This document shows, piece by piece, positions 42,757 to 51,927 of a DNA stretch of 64,000 bases. The notes beneath the pieces were generated by a model. The model made no database searches. It saw only the letters and a list, made by a program, of their open reading frames with translations, and was not told where the DNA came from. This DNA comes from Streptomyces actinomycinicus (lineage in GTDB: Bacteria > Actinomycetota > Actinomycetes > Streptomycetales > Streptomycetaceae), in the NCBI RefSeq assembly GCF_016741775.1, contig NZ_JAERRK010000003.1:540765-604764 (forward strand). The letters run 5' to 3'. Both the position numbers and the translations under genes were made by a program. Positions within the stretch are counted from its first letter, which is position 1. Each line of letters opens with the position of its first letter.

Positions 42757-43779
42757 TCAGAGCAACCCGATGTCCACGCGCCGCATTTTCGGCGCCCTCC
42801 GCCCCGGCACGCTCCCACTCAGCAGGATCAACCGAGCCGCCCGATGCCGCTGCCCGGCATACGGCTCCAGCAAGCGCAGCATCTCCGTGTCGTCGGCGTC
42901 CCGGTCCCCCGCCAACGCCCACCCCACGATCCCCGGCAGGTGCAGATCCCCCACCGTCACCTCGTCCGCCGCCCCGTGACTCCGCTGCACGACCTCCGTC
43001 GACGTCCACGGCCCCACCCCCGGCACGACCTCCAACCGCGCCCGCGCCTCGGCCGCCGGCATCCCCACCGCCTGCTCCAGCCGCGCAGCGACCCGCACGG
43101 CCCGCAGGATCGTGGACGCCCGCTTGTCGTCGACCCCGGCCCGGTGCCACTCCCAGGAGGGAACCAGCGCCCAGGTCCGCGGCTCCGGCATCACCCACAT
43201 CGGCCGTTCACCGACCCCCGCGGGCCCCGGCGCACGCTCCCCGAACTTCCGTACGAGCCGCCGCCACGCCCGGTACGCCTCGTCGGCGGTGACCTTCTGC
43301 TCCAGCACCGACGGGATCAACGACTCCAGCACCAGCCCGGTCCGCGTCAGCCGCAGCCCCGGCCGCCGGTGCCACGCCAGCGCCACCACCCGGTGCCGCG
43401 GTACGAACGCCCCGGGATCGTCGGCGGCACCGAGCAGGTCCGGCAACTGCTCCAGCAGCCACTCGGCCCCCGGCCCCCACGCCTCGCCGAGCAGCTCACC
43501 GCCGTACACGCGCACCCGCAGCGTGCCCGGCCCGGCGGGCGTACGGCAGGCACGCCACACGGAGCCGTCCGCCGTGGCCCGGAACGTCGGGTCCCCGGGT
43601 CCGCGCCGCAGTGGACCGAGAACCAGCCCGAGGTCGAGCGGCCCGTCCGGCACCCATCGCCGTACCCGCGCGGGTGCCGCCGCCTGCCGGGGTATCCCGG
43701 CCGCGGCCCCCGCGGGTACGGCGACGTGCCCGCCGCGCACGGTCGTACGCGTGGGCCGCTGGGGAAAACGTCCTGCCAC
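42757..43779 (-). CDS. AlkA-type DNA-3-methyladenine glycosylase
   Basis: 340 residues, HhH-GPD superfamily. It removes alkylated bases in base-excision repair. The helix-hairpin-helix and Gly/Pro-rich loop is LEVVPGVGPWTSTEVVQ, and the catalytic Asp lies in VTVGDLHLPG. SVLEQKVTADEAYRAWRRLV is the preceding helical part. Compared with E. coli AlkA the N-terminal extension is long (about 40 residues, Pro/Ala/Arg-rich). Monocistronic. Confidence 0.9.
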   Translation of the reverse strand: MAGRFPQRPTRTTVRGGHVAVPAGAAAGIPRQAAAPARVRRWVPDGPLDLGLVLGPLRRGPGDPTFRATADGSVWRACRTPAGPGTLRVRVYGGELLGEAWGPGAEWLLEQLPDLLGAADDPGAFVPRHRVVALAWHRRPGLRLTRTGLVLESLIPSVLEQKVTADEAYRAWRRLVRKFGERAPGPAGVGERPMWVMPEPRTWALVPSWEWHRAGVDDKRASTILRAVRVAARLEQAVGMPAAEARARLEVVPGVGPWTSTEVVQRSHGAADEVTVGDLHLPGIVGWALAGDRDADDTEMLRLLEPYAGQRHRAARLILLSGSVPGRRAPKMRRVDIGLL

Positions 43780-44025
43780 GGATGAGTCCTAGGGGTTTCG
43801 ATGCCGTCCTACGAGACTAGGCGGTCAAGGCGACCAGGTGCCCCGGACGAGCAGCCGCCGGTCCCGTTCGCCCCGGCCCGGCCCGGCCCCGTTCGCCCCG
43901 GCTCCGCTCGCCCTGGCCCGGCCTCGCTCACCCCGGCCCGGCCCCGTTCGCCCTGGCCGGGCCCCGCTCGCTCCGGCCGGCCCCCGGGCCGCCCCTCTCG
44001 GGGTCCGCTCTCACCGCACTACCTC

Positions 44026-45546
44026 TCACCGCACTGCCACGAACGTCTCCGTGTCCCGCCCCGGCCTCGGTCGCGGGTCCTCCGCCGGGCGGCCGACCGC
44101 CACCGCGCCCATGGGGTCCCAGTCCGCCGGCAGCTCCAGCACCTCGCGGACCACGTCCCGGCAGAACATCGTGGACGACACCCACGCCGAGCCGAGCCGC
44201 TCCCCGGCGAGCGCGACCAGCAGGTTCTGGACGCCCGCGCCCATGGCGACCACGAACATCTCCCGTTCGGCGCCGTCCCGCCGGGCGTCCCCGTAGGTGT
44301 GCGCACCGTCCATGACGAGGCAGGGCACGATCAGGTACGGCGCGTTGCGCAGTACGTCGCCGCGGCGGATCCGCTTCGCGATGGACTCCTCGGACTTGCC
44401 GTCCCGGCGCAGGTCGGCGATCCAGGCGTCGCGCATCGCGTCGAGCAGCCGTAGCCGCGACTCCTCCGACTCCAGCAGGACGAACCGCCACGGTGTGGTG
44501 TGGTGCGGTGCGGGTGCGGTCACCGCTGCGGCCACCGCGCGGCGGACGGCGCCGGGGTCCACCGGGTCCTCGGTGAAGGCCCGCACGGTGCGGCGCTGGG
44601 TCACCGCCTCCCGGACCGCCTCGGAGGTGCCGAGCCGGAACATGTCGTCGGCCGCTCTGCGCACCAGCACCCGCGCACCCTCGTCGCGCACCACGGCCCC
44701 GCTCGGCCGCCCGGCCTGGCCGCGTTTCACACCGTCGCCGTACTCCCCGGCCCCGCCGCGCTCCGAGCCCTCGCCGTACTCCCCGGCCCCGGTGCGTTCC
44801 GCGCCCTCGCCGGGTTTCCAGGTCCCATTGCGTTCCGCGACCCCGCCGTGTTCCCCCGCCCCGCCGTGCTGCGCCTCGGCGGCTCCGTCGGGCGTGCCGG
44901 TTTCGGGGTGCACCACGTGGGCGAGGCCGCGCAGTACGGCCACCGGACGGCCCGCCGCCTTGCCCTTGACCAGGTCTCCCGCGGCGGCCAGCTCGTCCGC
45001 CGTGGCGACGACGGTGGCGCTGAGCGGGTTGCCGTACGCGTCCGTGCCCCCGCGCAGGTCGTCCAGTACGCGCACTCCGGCGGCGCCGATCGCCACGTCC
45101 GTGAGCCCCGCGCGCCAGGGTCGCCCGAAGGTGTCGGTGACGACGACACCGACGTTGACGCCGAGGGCGGCGCGCAGGCCGGCGCGGATCGCGCGGGCGG
45201 ACGCGTCGGGATCCTCGGGCAGCAACAGCACGGTCCCGGCCGGGGTGTTGGAGGCGTCGACGCCGGCCGCGGCCATGACCAGGCCCTGCCGGTTCTCGAC
45301 GATGCGGAGCGTGCCGCGGCGGGCCACGACCCGGACCGTCTCGGCGTCGATCGCGGCCTCCCGGTCGGCCGCCCGGACGATCCGGCCCTCCGCCTTGGAC
45401 ACGATCTTGGAGGTGACGAGCAGCACGTCCCCATCGGCCAGGCCCGGCTCGGCGGCGGCGATCAGCTTGGCGAGGTCGTCGCCCGGCTGCACCTCGGGGA
45501 TGCCCGGCAGGGCCCAGGCGGTGTACTGCGGGCGCTTCTCGCTCAT
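44026..45546 (-). CDS. fbiB: coenzyme F420:L-glutamate ligase / dehydro-F420-0 reductase
   Basis: 506 residues, bifunctional F420 enzyme. The N-terminal CofE-like domain (about 1-245) adds Glu residues; it has [19 protein letters not shown] and [20 protein letters not shown]. The C-terminal nitroreductase-like domain (about 310-500) binds FMN and reduces dehydro-F420-0; it has [20 protein letters not shown] and [17 protein letters not shown]. An unusual Gly/Glu/Arg repeat linker of about 60 residues with GAGEYG units separates them. The ATG overlaps the fbiA stop by four bases. Confidence 0.95.
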   Translation of the reverse strand: MSEKRPQYTAWALPGIPEVQPGDDLAKLIAAAEPGLADGDVLLVTSKIVSKAEGRIVRAADREAAIDAETVRVVARRGTLRIVENRQGLVMAAAGVDASNTPAGTVLLLPEDPDASARAIRAGLRAALGVNVGVVVTDTFGRPWRAGLTDVAIGAAGVRVLDDLRGGTDAYGNPLSATVVATADELAAAGDLVKGKAAGRPVAVLRGLAHVVHPETGTPDGAAEAQHGGAGEHGGVAERNGTWKPGEGAERTGAGEYGEGSERGGAGEYGDGVKRGQAGRPSGAVVRDEGARVLVRRAADDMFRLGTSEAVREAVTQRRTVRAFTEDPVDPGAVRRAVAAAVTAPAPHHTTPWRFVLLESEESRLRLLDAMRDAWIADLRRDGKSEESIAKRIRRGDVLRNAPYLIVPCLVMDGAHTYGDARRDGAEREMFVVAMGAGVQNLLVALAGERLGSAWVSSTMFCRDVVREVLELPADWDPMGAVAVGRPAEDPRPRPGRDTETFVAVR

Positions 45547-46502
45547 GCTCCGCGCACCTCCTCGGCCAGGGCCAGTGCCTCCCGCGCCATCTGCGCGGTC
45601 GCGTCCAGATCGGACATCATCAGCGGTACGGCCCGGCAGCGGATGCCGTCCGCCTCGATCCGCTCGACCGCGCCGGCGTCCACCGTGTCGACCAGCCAGC
45701 CGTCCAGGAGTCCGGAGCCGTAGTGTTCGGCGACCGCGGCGGCCGTGGACTCCACGCCGACCGCGGCGAGCACCTTGTCGGCCATCCCGCGCACGGGCGC
45801 GTCCCCGACGATCGGGGACAGGCCGATCACGGGCACGCCCGCCTCGGCGACGGCCGCGCGGACGCCGGGGACGGCGAGGATCGTGCCGATGGACACGACC
45901 GGATTGGACGGCGGGAAGAGGACGACGTCCGCCTCGGCGATGGCCTCCAGGACGCCCGGGGCCGGCTTGGCCTGCTCGGCGCCGACCGGGACGACCGCGT
46001 GCGCCGGGACGGAGGCGCGCAGCTTCACCCAGTACTCCTGGAAGTGCACCGCCCTGCGCTCGCCGTCCAGTTCGACGGCCACGTGCGTCTCGACGCGGTC
46101 GTCGGTCATCGGGATCAGCTTCACGCCCGGCTTCCAGCGGTCGCACAGTGCCTCGGTGACCGCGCTCAGCGGGTATCCGGCGCCGAGCATCTGCGTCCGC
46201 ACGATGTGCGTGGCGAAGTCCCGGTCGCCGAGGCCGAACCACTCCGGCCCGACCCCGTAGGCGGCCAGCTCCTCCTTCAGGCGGAAGGTCTCGTCGGCCC
46301 GCCCCCAGCCCTGCTCCTCGTTGATGCCGCCGCCCAGCGTGTACATGACCGTGTCCAGGTCCGGGCAGACCTTCAGCCCGAAGAGGTGGATGTCGTCGCC
46401 GGTGTTGCCGATGACCGTGACGTCCGCGTCCGGCACGGCCCGCTTCAGACCACGCAGGAAACGGGCACCGCCGATGCCGCCTGCCAGAACCACAATGCGC
46501 AT
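45543..46502 (-). CDS. fbiA: 2-phospho-L-lactate/phosphoenolpyruvate transferase
   Basis: 319 residues from the ATG at 46502. FbiA/CofD transfers the phosphoenolpyruvyl group (mycobacterial-type route) from its GPP-activated form to Fo, giving dehydro-F420-0. The first strand and loop are [19 protein letters not shown], then [20 protein letters not shown] and [14 protein letters not shown]. Toward the end [15 protein letters not shown] binds the substrate. It is the first gene of a coupled fbiA-fbiB operon. The start choice skips an upstream extension not seen in the family. Confidence 0.96.
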   Translation of the reverse strand: MRIVVLAGGIGGARFLRGLKRAVPDADVTVIGNTGDDIHLFGLKVCPDLDTVMYTLGGGINEEQGWGRADETFRLKEELAAYGVGPEWFGLGDRDFATHIVRTQMLGAGYPLSAVTEALCDRWKPGVKLIPMTDDRVETHVAVELDGERRAVHFQEYWVKLRASVPAHAVVPVGAEQAKPAPGVLEAIAEADVVLFPPSNPVVSIGTILAVPGVRAAVAEAGVPVIGLSPIVGDAPVRGMADKVLAAVGVESTAAAVAEHYGSGLLDGWLVDTVDAGAVERIEADGIRCRAVPLMMSDLDATAQMAREALALAEEVRGA

Positions 46503-46536
46503 GGCCCCAAGTCTTGCAGGCGGGGCCGACAACGCG

Positions 46537-47031
46537 TCAGGCAGTCACCGGACGCGCCTCGCAGCGCGGCGAGGTGTGCATCGGCATCTCGGTCAGGCCG
46601 GGGTGGTACACGTGCAGGCTGACCGCCGGCTCCAGCGCGTCGTTCACGACCTCGTGGACGTACCCGGGCGCGAACACCTTCTGCGCCCCGGCGTCCAGCG
46701 TGCGCGTGCCACGCTCCGTGTGTTCGGTGAGCGTGCCCTCCAGGACGGTGAGGACTCCGGAGGAGCGGCCGTGGTCGTGCCGTCCGCTGCCCTGCCCGGG
46801 CACCCAGGACAGCAGCCACACCTCGTAGCCCGGCCCGGTGCGCAGCCGGTGGTACCAGCGGGCGGTGGCGTCGTAGCGGACGAGGTGCGCCCACTGGGAG
46901 CGGTCGGCGGCGATCTCGCGGGCGAGACCCACGAACTCGGCCACGGTGACCGGGTGTTCGCGCGGCGGCTGGAGCAGGTGCGGTACTTCGAGGATGTCGC
47001 CGGCGATCTGGAGGTCGTTGTCGCTGTTCAT
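46537..47031 (-). CDS. cysteine dioxygenase family protein
   Basis: 164 residues, cupin fold. Cysteine dioxygenase oxidises cysteine to cysteine sulfinate with an Fe(II) centre. The first cupin motif GSGRHDHGRSSGVLTVLEG carries two His ligands and the second FAPGYVHEVVN the third. It has no Cys partner for a Cys-Tyr crosslink, as in most bacterial forms. It is preceded on the same strand by a short ORF ending in a run of Cys codons (47195-47290), which suggests cysteine-dependent control. Confidence 0.9.
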   Translation of the reverse strand: MNSDNDLQIAGDILEVPHLLQPPREHPVTVAEFVGLAREIAADRSQWAHLVRYDATARWYHRLRTGPGYEVWLLSWVPGQGSGRHDHGRSSGVLTVLEGTLTEHTERGTRTLDAGAQKVFAPGYVHEVVNDALEPAVSLHVYHPGLTEMPMHTSPRCEARPVTA

Positions 47032-47091
47032 CGGGGTGCGGTGGTCCTCGGCGGGAGAGTGGGGGGCTGAAGCTGGAACGACGCGTGCGGT

Positions 47092-47110
47092 CCGCCCGGG
47101 TCACGGGCGG
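47092..47110 (-). promoter_or_regulatory. hairpin between the poly-Cys leader and cysteine dioxygenase
   Basis: CCGCCCG and CGGGCGG form a seven-base stem with a five-base loop in the transcribed 163-base gap. It might act in attenuation together with the leader ORF. Confidence 0.45.
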
Positions 47111-47194
47111 GCGGGGCGCCCTGGGTGAGGGTTCACCGAAGGGGAGACGCGACCGAGCCGGTACGGACTCGGGAACAGCCGGAGCGGGCTTGGC

Positions 47195-47290
47195 TCAACA
47201 GCTGGAACAGCAACAACAGCAACAGCGCGCGCGGGCAGCACCGTGGGACCCGGCGGTGCGGGTCGAGGTGAGTGCCGAGTTCGCGAGCAT
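47195..47290 (-). CDS. poly-cysteine leader peptide upstream of cysteine dioxygenase
   Basis: 31 codons. After MLANSALTSTRTAG the peptide ends ARCCCCCCSSC, i.e. six successive Cys codons (alternating TGT and TGC) and one more before the TGA. It is shorter than the usual annotation cut-off. The ATG lies seven bases after a TGTCCT -10-like box, with TTGACA 17 bases further upstream, so the message is probably leaderless. Poly-Cys leader ORFs control downstream genes by cysteine-dependent ribosome stalling in mycobacteria; here the downstream gene degrades cysteine. Attenuation is my inference. Confidence 0.7.
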   Translation of the reverse strand: MLANSALTSTRTAGSHGAARARCCCCCCSSC

Positions 47291-47297
47291 GCCCACT

Positions 47298-47326
47298 AGG
47301 ACATCGGCTCACACCCGCACTGTCAA
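47298..47326 (-). promoter_or_regulatory. promoter of the poly-Cys leader and cysteine dioxygenase
   Basis: On the minus strand TTGACA (47326-47321) and TGTCCT (47303-47298) are separated by 17 bases, the ideal spacing. The predicted start coincides with the leader ATG at 47290. Confidence 0.6.
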
Positions 47327-47351
47327 CTCGGTGCCCGGTATGTGGGACATG

Positions 47352-47384
47352 TTTCACCTCATCCGGTTCATCTGTCAGGTGAAA
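47352..47384. promoter_or_regulatory. 8-bp inverted repeat upstream of whiB
   Basis: TTTCACCT and AGGTGAAA are perfect inverted arms with a 17-base spacer, in the region shared by the cysteine dioxygenase leader and whiB promoters. The arms resemble TCAC/GTGA half sites of some Streptomyces developmental regulators. Confidence 0.4.
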
Positions 47385-47474
47385 GGTTTGTTCACCCGGG
47401 TGCCGGGACACATGGGGCACATCCGAGCGCTCGGGGCTCGCGGAACGCGATCGAACGCGGAGGCGTCTTTCCCC

Positions 47475-47490
47475 GTACAGAGATCTGTAC
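47475..47490. promoter_or_regulatory. palindrome in the whiB upstream region
   Basis: GTACAGA and TCTGTAC are perfect arms around GA, about 120 bases upstream of the likely whiB promoter. Operator-like; binding protein unknown. Confidence 0.4.
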
Positions 47491-47607
47491 GAGGTTCGAC
47501 CGCCCCGCGTCGGTCCGGCTGCGTGTCGAGGTTTATGGCGATTTGAACACTTTCCGCACGGCCTTGGTTCCGCAGAGTGAATAACGGGCTCAATAGCAGA
47601 TCTCGGC

Positions 47608-47637
47608 TTGACTCGCCCGGAGCAGCACACTTGTAAT
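47608..47637 (+). promoter_or_regulatory. whiB promoter
   Basis: TTGACT (47608-47613) and TGTAAT (47632-47637) with an 18-base spacer match a principal-sigma-type promoter and lie about 70 bases before the whiB start. whiB is known to have more than one promoter; others are not obvious here. Confidence 0.6.
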
Positions 47638-47708
47638 TTCACTCGTGTCGTTCAGCCGGATCGGTAACGGCTACGCACGGGGACGTGAAAGACAGACGAG
47701 GGGCGCAC

Positions 47709-47972
47709 ATGACCGAGCTGGTGCAGCAACTGCTGGTCGACGACGCGGACGAGGAACTCGGCTGGCAGGAGCGCGCGCTGTGCGCCCAGACCGACCCCGA
47801 GTCCTTCTTCCCCGAGAAGGGCGGCTCCACCAGAGAGGCCAAGAAGGTCTGCCTCGCCTGTGAGGTCCGCTCCGAGTGCCTCGAGTACGCCCTCGCCAAC
47901 GACGAGCGCTTCGGCATCTGGGGCGGCCTGTCCGAGCGCGAACGCCGCAGGCTCAAGAAGGCCGCCGTCTGA
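47709..47972 (+). CDS. whiB: developmental iron-sulfur regulator WhiB
   Basis: 87 residues. The four Cys that hold the [4Fe-4S] cluster are Cys25, Cys48, Cys51 and Cys57 (ALCAQTDPESFF, CLACEVRSEC). The GIWGG turn and the basic C-terminus ERERRRLKKA form the DNA-binding part. WhiB works with WhiA to switch from aerial growth to sporulation septation. Start at 47709 gives the length typical of Streptomyces WhiB. The identity is near complete, judged from memory of the family; no neighbouring gene is co-transcribed. Confidence 0.97.
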   Translation: MTELVQQLLVDDADEELGWQERALCAQTDPESFFPEKGGSTREAKKVCLACEVRSECLEYALANDERFGIWGGLSERERRRLKKAAV

Positions 47973-48243
47973 GAAGACCGCCACGGCCGCGCACGCACGG
48001 GTCCACGCGCGTACACGCCGTTACACGCGCGGGCACGCGCGCGCGTTCAGCACGAACACGAAAACGTCACGAACGGCCCGGCGCCGTGGGTTGTCCACAG
48101 GCGGCGGGCCGTCGTCATGGCCAGCCGATAGTGTGGGCGCTCGTCCGAGACGCCCCGCTGCCCCCTCGACGCGCTCGACGCGTTCGACGTACGAGGGGAC
48201 ACAGGCGTCCACCGCAGTCCATCGAACCGGGGCCCGTACCTCG

Positions 48244-51200
48244 ATGTCCGTGCACAGCCATACGGCGGCCCAGCACAGCGCTGCCACACCTGAGTTCCCG
48301 CGTCATGTGGTGACCGCGGTCCTCGTCTCCCACGACGGCGCCCGCTGGCTGCCCGACGCGATCGCCGGGCTGCTCGGCCAGGAGCGCCCTGTCCAGTGCG
48401 CGGTGGCCGCCGACACCGGCAGCGCGGACGACTCCGCCCAGCTGCTCAGCGACGCCCTCGGCGACGCGGCCGTGCTGCACCTCGCCCGGCGCACCGGCTT
48501 CGGCCAGGCCGTGGAGGAGGCGAGCCGCACCGCGCCCGTCCTCACCCCGGACGACCTGCCGTACCTCAAGCGCCCCAGCGGCTGGGACCCCGTCACGCGC
48601 ACCTGGCGCGACGACGCGTACGACCTGCCCGAACTGCCGCACGGCGAGCCCGTCCAGTGGCTCTGGCTGCTGCACGACGACTGCGCCCCCGAACCCGACG
48701 CCCTCGCCCAGATGCTCCGGGTCGTCGACAACGAACTCGAACTCGGCCGGGACGATGTGGCCGTCGTCGGCCCCAAGCTCCGCGGCTGGTACGACCGCCG
48801 CCAGCTGCTGGAGGTCGGCGTCTCCATCGCCAACTCCGGCCGCCGCTGGACCGGCCTGGACCGCCGCGAACAGGACCAGGGCCAGCACGACCACGTCCGC
48901 ACCGTGCTGTCCGTCTCCACCGCCGGCATGCTCATCCGCCGCGACGTCTTCGAACAGCTCGGCGGCTTCGACCGCCGGCTGCCCCTGATGCGCGACGACG
49001 TCGACCTGTGCTGGCGCGCCCACACGGCCGGCCACCGGGTGCTGGTCGCCCCCGACGCCGTCGTCCGGCACGCCGAGGCCGCCTCCCGTGAGCGCCGCAC
49101 GGTCGACTGCGCCGGCCGCACCAGCGCCTCCCCGCACAAGGTCGACAAGGCCGGCGCCGTCTACACCCTGCTCGTCAACACGCGTACCGCCGCGCTGCCC
49201 TGGGTGCTGCTGCGGCTCGTCCTCGGCACCGTCCTGCGCACCCTCGCCTACCTCGTCGGCAAGGTCCCCGGCCAGGCCGTCGACGAGATCCGCGGCCTGC
49301 TCAGCACCTTGCTGCGGCCCGAGCGGATCTTCGCCGCCCGGCGCCGCCGCGGCCCCGCCCAGGTCGACAAGGGCGAACTGCGCCAGCTGTTCCCGCCGCC
49401 CGGCGCCACCGTCCGGGCCACCGTGGAACAGTTCGCCGGCAACTTCACCAGCGGCACCGACACCGACACCTCCTCGGCCGGCCGGCACGGCGGCGCCGTG
49501 GAGTCCGGGCCCGGCGGCGACGACGCCGACTTCCTGGAAGTCGAGCAGTTCGCCCGGCTCAAGCGGATCGCCCGCAAACCCGGGCCGGTGCTCTTCCTCG
49601 CCCTGCTGCTCATCTCCCTCGTCGCCTGCCGCGCCCTGCTCGCCGGCGGCGCCCTCGCCGGCGGCGCCCTGCTGCCCGCCCCGGCCGGCGCCGGCGACCT
49701 GTGGTCCCGCTACCTGGACGCCTGGCACTCCGTGGGCGCCGGCGGCACCGCTGCCGCACCGCCCTACCTGGCGATCGTCGCGGCCCTCGCCTCGCTCCTG
49801 TTCGGCTCCACCGGCCTCGCCGTCACCGTCCTGCTGGTCTGCTCGGTGCCGCTCGCCGGCTGCACCGCCTACTTCGCCTCCCGGCCCCTCGTCACCTCCC
49901 GGCTGCTGCGCGCCTGGGCGGCCGTCGCGTACGCCTTCCTGCCCGCGACCACCGGCGCCCTGGCCGGCGGCCGCATCGGCACTGCCGCCCTCGCCGTCCT
50001 GCTGCCGCTCATCGCGCGCGCGGGCATCGCCGCGAGCGGCCTCGCGAACCGCACCGGCGCCCGCGGCAGCTGGCGCGCCGCCTGGGCGTACGCGCTGCTG
50101 CTGACGATCGCCACCGCGTTCACGCCGATCGTCTGGCCCCTCGCGCTGCTGCTCGGCCTCGGGGTCCTCGTGCTGCGCCGCGGCGACCTCATCGCCCACG
50201 GCCTGCGCTTCCTCGCCCAGCTCGGCACCCCGCTGCTGGTCCTCGCCCCCTGGTCGCTGACCCTGCTGCCGACCGGTTTCTTCCGGGAAGCCGGCCTGGA
50301 GTACGGCACCTCGGCCGCCTCCGCCCTCGACCTGCTCGGCGCCGCACCCGGCGGTCCCGGAACCGTGCACGGTCTGATGCTCATCGGCATCGTGCTCGCC
50401 GCGCTCGCCGCCCTGCTGCGCTCGGAACGGCAGCTCGGCATCCGCACCGCCTGGGCCGTCGCCCTCGCCGGCCTCGTCTTCGCGGTCCTGTCCAACAAGT
50501 CCGCCTGGGCCGGACCGGCCACCCTCGTCTACGGCATCGCCCTGCTGTCCGCCGCCGCGCTCGGCGCCGACGGGGCACGCGCGCGCGTGGCCGAGCAGAG
50601 CTTCGGCTGGCGCCAGCCCGTCGCCGCCCTGATCGCCTTCGCCGCGGCCGCCGGCCCGCTGCTCGTCGCCGCCGGCTGGATGATCCGCGGCGCCGACGGC
50701 CCCCTGGAGCGCCGTGACCCGGCCCAGGTGCCCGCGTTCGTCGCCGAGGACTCCATCGGCGGCGACCAGGCCCGCACCCTGGTCCTCGACAGCGACTCCA
50801 CCGCGCGCGTGCGCTACTCCCTGGTCCGCGGCTCCGGAGCCCGCCTGGGAGACGCCGAACTCGCCGTCGCCGACGGTGACAACAGCCGCCTGGACCAAGT
50901 CGTCGCCCACCTCGTCGCCGGCTCCGGCGCCGACCAGGCGGGCGAACTCGGTGACTTCGCCGTGCGCTACGTCCTCATCCACCAGGGCGCCCCCCGCGAC
51001 ATCACCCGCATCCTCGACGCCACCCCCGGCCTGAGCCGGCTCAGCCAGCAGCACGGCAGCGCCCTGTGGCGCGTCGACCAGGAGGTCTCCCGCGCGGCCA
51101 TCGTGCCCGCCTCGGGCTCCGGCAAGGCCCGGCCGGTGGCCGCGGGCCCGGTGGAGATCCACACCACGATCCCGTCCGGCCCGGGCAGCCGCGTCCTGCG

Positions 51201-51927
51201 GCTCGCCGACAGCGCCGCCGACGGCTGGACCGCCACCCTCGACGGCAAGCCGCTCACCCGCACCACGGTCGACGGCTGGGCCCAGGGTTTCCGGCTGCCT
51301 TCCACGGGCGGCAGGCTCGACGTCACCTACGACACTCCCCTCGTCCGCACCGCATGGCTCTGGGCCCAGGGCGCGCTCGCCGTCGTCCTGGTCGTCCTCG
51401 CCCTGCCCGGCCGGCGCCGGGACGTCGACGACGACCTCCCCGAGGAGCAGGCCGTGCCCGCCCAGGCCACCGCCGGCGAGGGCCGCCGCGCCCGCCGCCT
51501 GCGCGCCCAGGCCGAGGAACCGTCCCCCGAGGACCGGCCCGGCACCCCGCCGCTCCCCGAGCAGTCCCCGGCGGGCGTACCGCAGCAGCAGTCGTACGAC
51601 GCGGGGGCCGCCCATGCGGAGGCAGCCCAGGACTGGGGGACCGACCCGGCGGCGTACGCGCAGGCGGGGTACGCCGGTTACGACGCGGACCCGTACCAGG
51701 CCGCGCCGTCGGGCTACGACCAGCAGACGTACCAGCAGGATCCGTACCAGACGGCCCAGTACGACCCGTACGTGTACACCGGCACCACCGACCAGCTGCC
51801 CTACGACCCGGCGGCCTACCAGCAGCAGGGCTACGACCCGGCGTACGACCCCGCCCACCAGGGCTACGACCCGGCCCAGCACCCCCACGGCACCGGCAGT
51901 GAGCGCCCCGACGGGAGCCAGCAGTGA
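48244..51927 (+). CDS. large membrane glycosyltransferase (GT2 fused to multi-span domain)
   Basis: 1227 residues. The N-terminal GT-A domain (about 20-300) has TAVLVSHDGARWLPDAIAGL, the metal site in WLLHDDCAPEPDA, and the GT2 motif MRDDVDLCWRAHTAG. A large hydrophobic part (about 440-900) has 12 or more membrane helices, including FLALLLISLVACRALLAGGA. A C-terminal extracytoplasmic domain and a Tyr/Gln/Asp/Pro-rich tail (units such as YDPAAYQQQGYDPAYDP) end the protein. It probably builds an envelope polysaccharide on a lipid carrier. It overlaps the DUF5719 gene by four bases (GTGA). Confidence 0.9.
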   Translation: MSVHSHTAAQHSAATPEFPRHVVTAVLVSHDGARWLPDAIAGLLGQERPVQCAVAADTGSADDSAQLLSDALGDAAVLHLARRTGFGQAVEEASRTAPVLTPDDLPYLKRPSGWDPVTRTWRDDAYDLPELPHGEPVQWLWLLHDDCAPEPDALAQMLRVVDNELELGRDDVAVVGPKLRGWYDRRQLLEVGVSIANSGRRWTGLDRREQDQGQHDHVRTVLSVSTAGMLIRRDVFEQLGGFDRRLPLMRDDVDLCWRAHTAGHRVLVAPDAVVRHAEAASRERRTVDCAGRTSASPHKVDKAGAVYTLLVNTRTAALPWVLLRLVLGTVLRTLAYLVGKVPGQAVDEIRGLLSTLLRPERIFAARRRRGPAQVDKGELRQLFPPPGATVRATVEQFAGNFTSGTDTDTSSAGRHGGAVESGPGGDDADFLEVEQFARLKRIARKPGPVLFLALLLISLVACRALLAGGALAGGALLPAPAGAGDLWSRYLDAWHSVGAGGTAAAPPYLAIVAALASLLFGSTGLAVTVLLVCSVPLAGCTAYFASRPLVTSRLLRAWAAVAYAFLPATTGALAGGRIGTAALAVLLPLIARAGIAASGLANRTGARGSWRAAWAYALLLTIATAFTPIVWPLALLLGLGVLVLRRGDLIAHGLRFLAQLGTPLLVLAPWSLTLLPTGFFREAGLEYGTSAASALDLLGAAPGGPGTVHGLMLIGIVLAALAALLRSERQLGIRTAWAVALAGLVFAVLSNKSAWAGPATLVYGIALLSAAALGADGARARVAEQSFGWRQPVAALIAFAAAAGPLLVAAGWMIRGADGPLERRDPAQVPAFVAEDSIGGDQARTLVLDSDSTARVRYSLVRGSGARLGDAELAVADGDNSRLDQVVAHLVAGSGADQAGELGDFAVRYVLIHQGAPRDITRILDATPGLSRLSQQHGSALWRVDQEVSRAAIVPASGSGKARPVAAGPVEIHTTIPSGPGSRVLRLADSAADGWTATLDGKPLTRTTVDGWAQGFRLPSTGGRLDVTYDTPLVRTAWLWAQGALAVVLVVLALPGRRRDVDDDLPEEQAVPAQATAGEGRRARRLRAQAEEPSPEDRPGTPPLPEQSPAGVPQQQSYDAGAAHAEAAQDWGTDPAAYAQAGYAGYDADPYQAAPSGYDQQTYQQDPYQTAQYDPYVYTGTTDQLPYDPAAYQQQGYDPAYDPAHQGYDPAQHPHGTGSERPDGSQQ

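Noticed and set aside
48115..51888. A 1257-codon ORF antisense to the large glycosyltransferase
   Set aside because: It is the low-complexity Gly/Ala/Arg shadow that high-GC genes leave on the opposite strand; the plus-strand frame has real domains.
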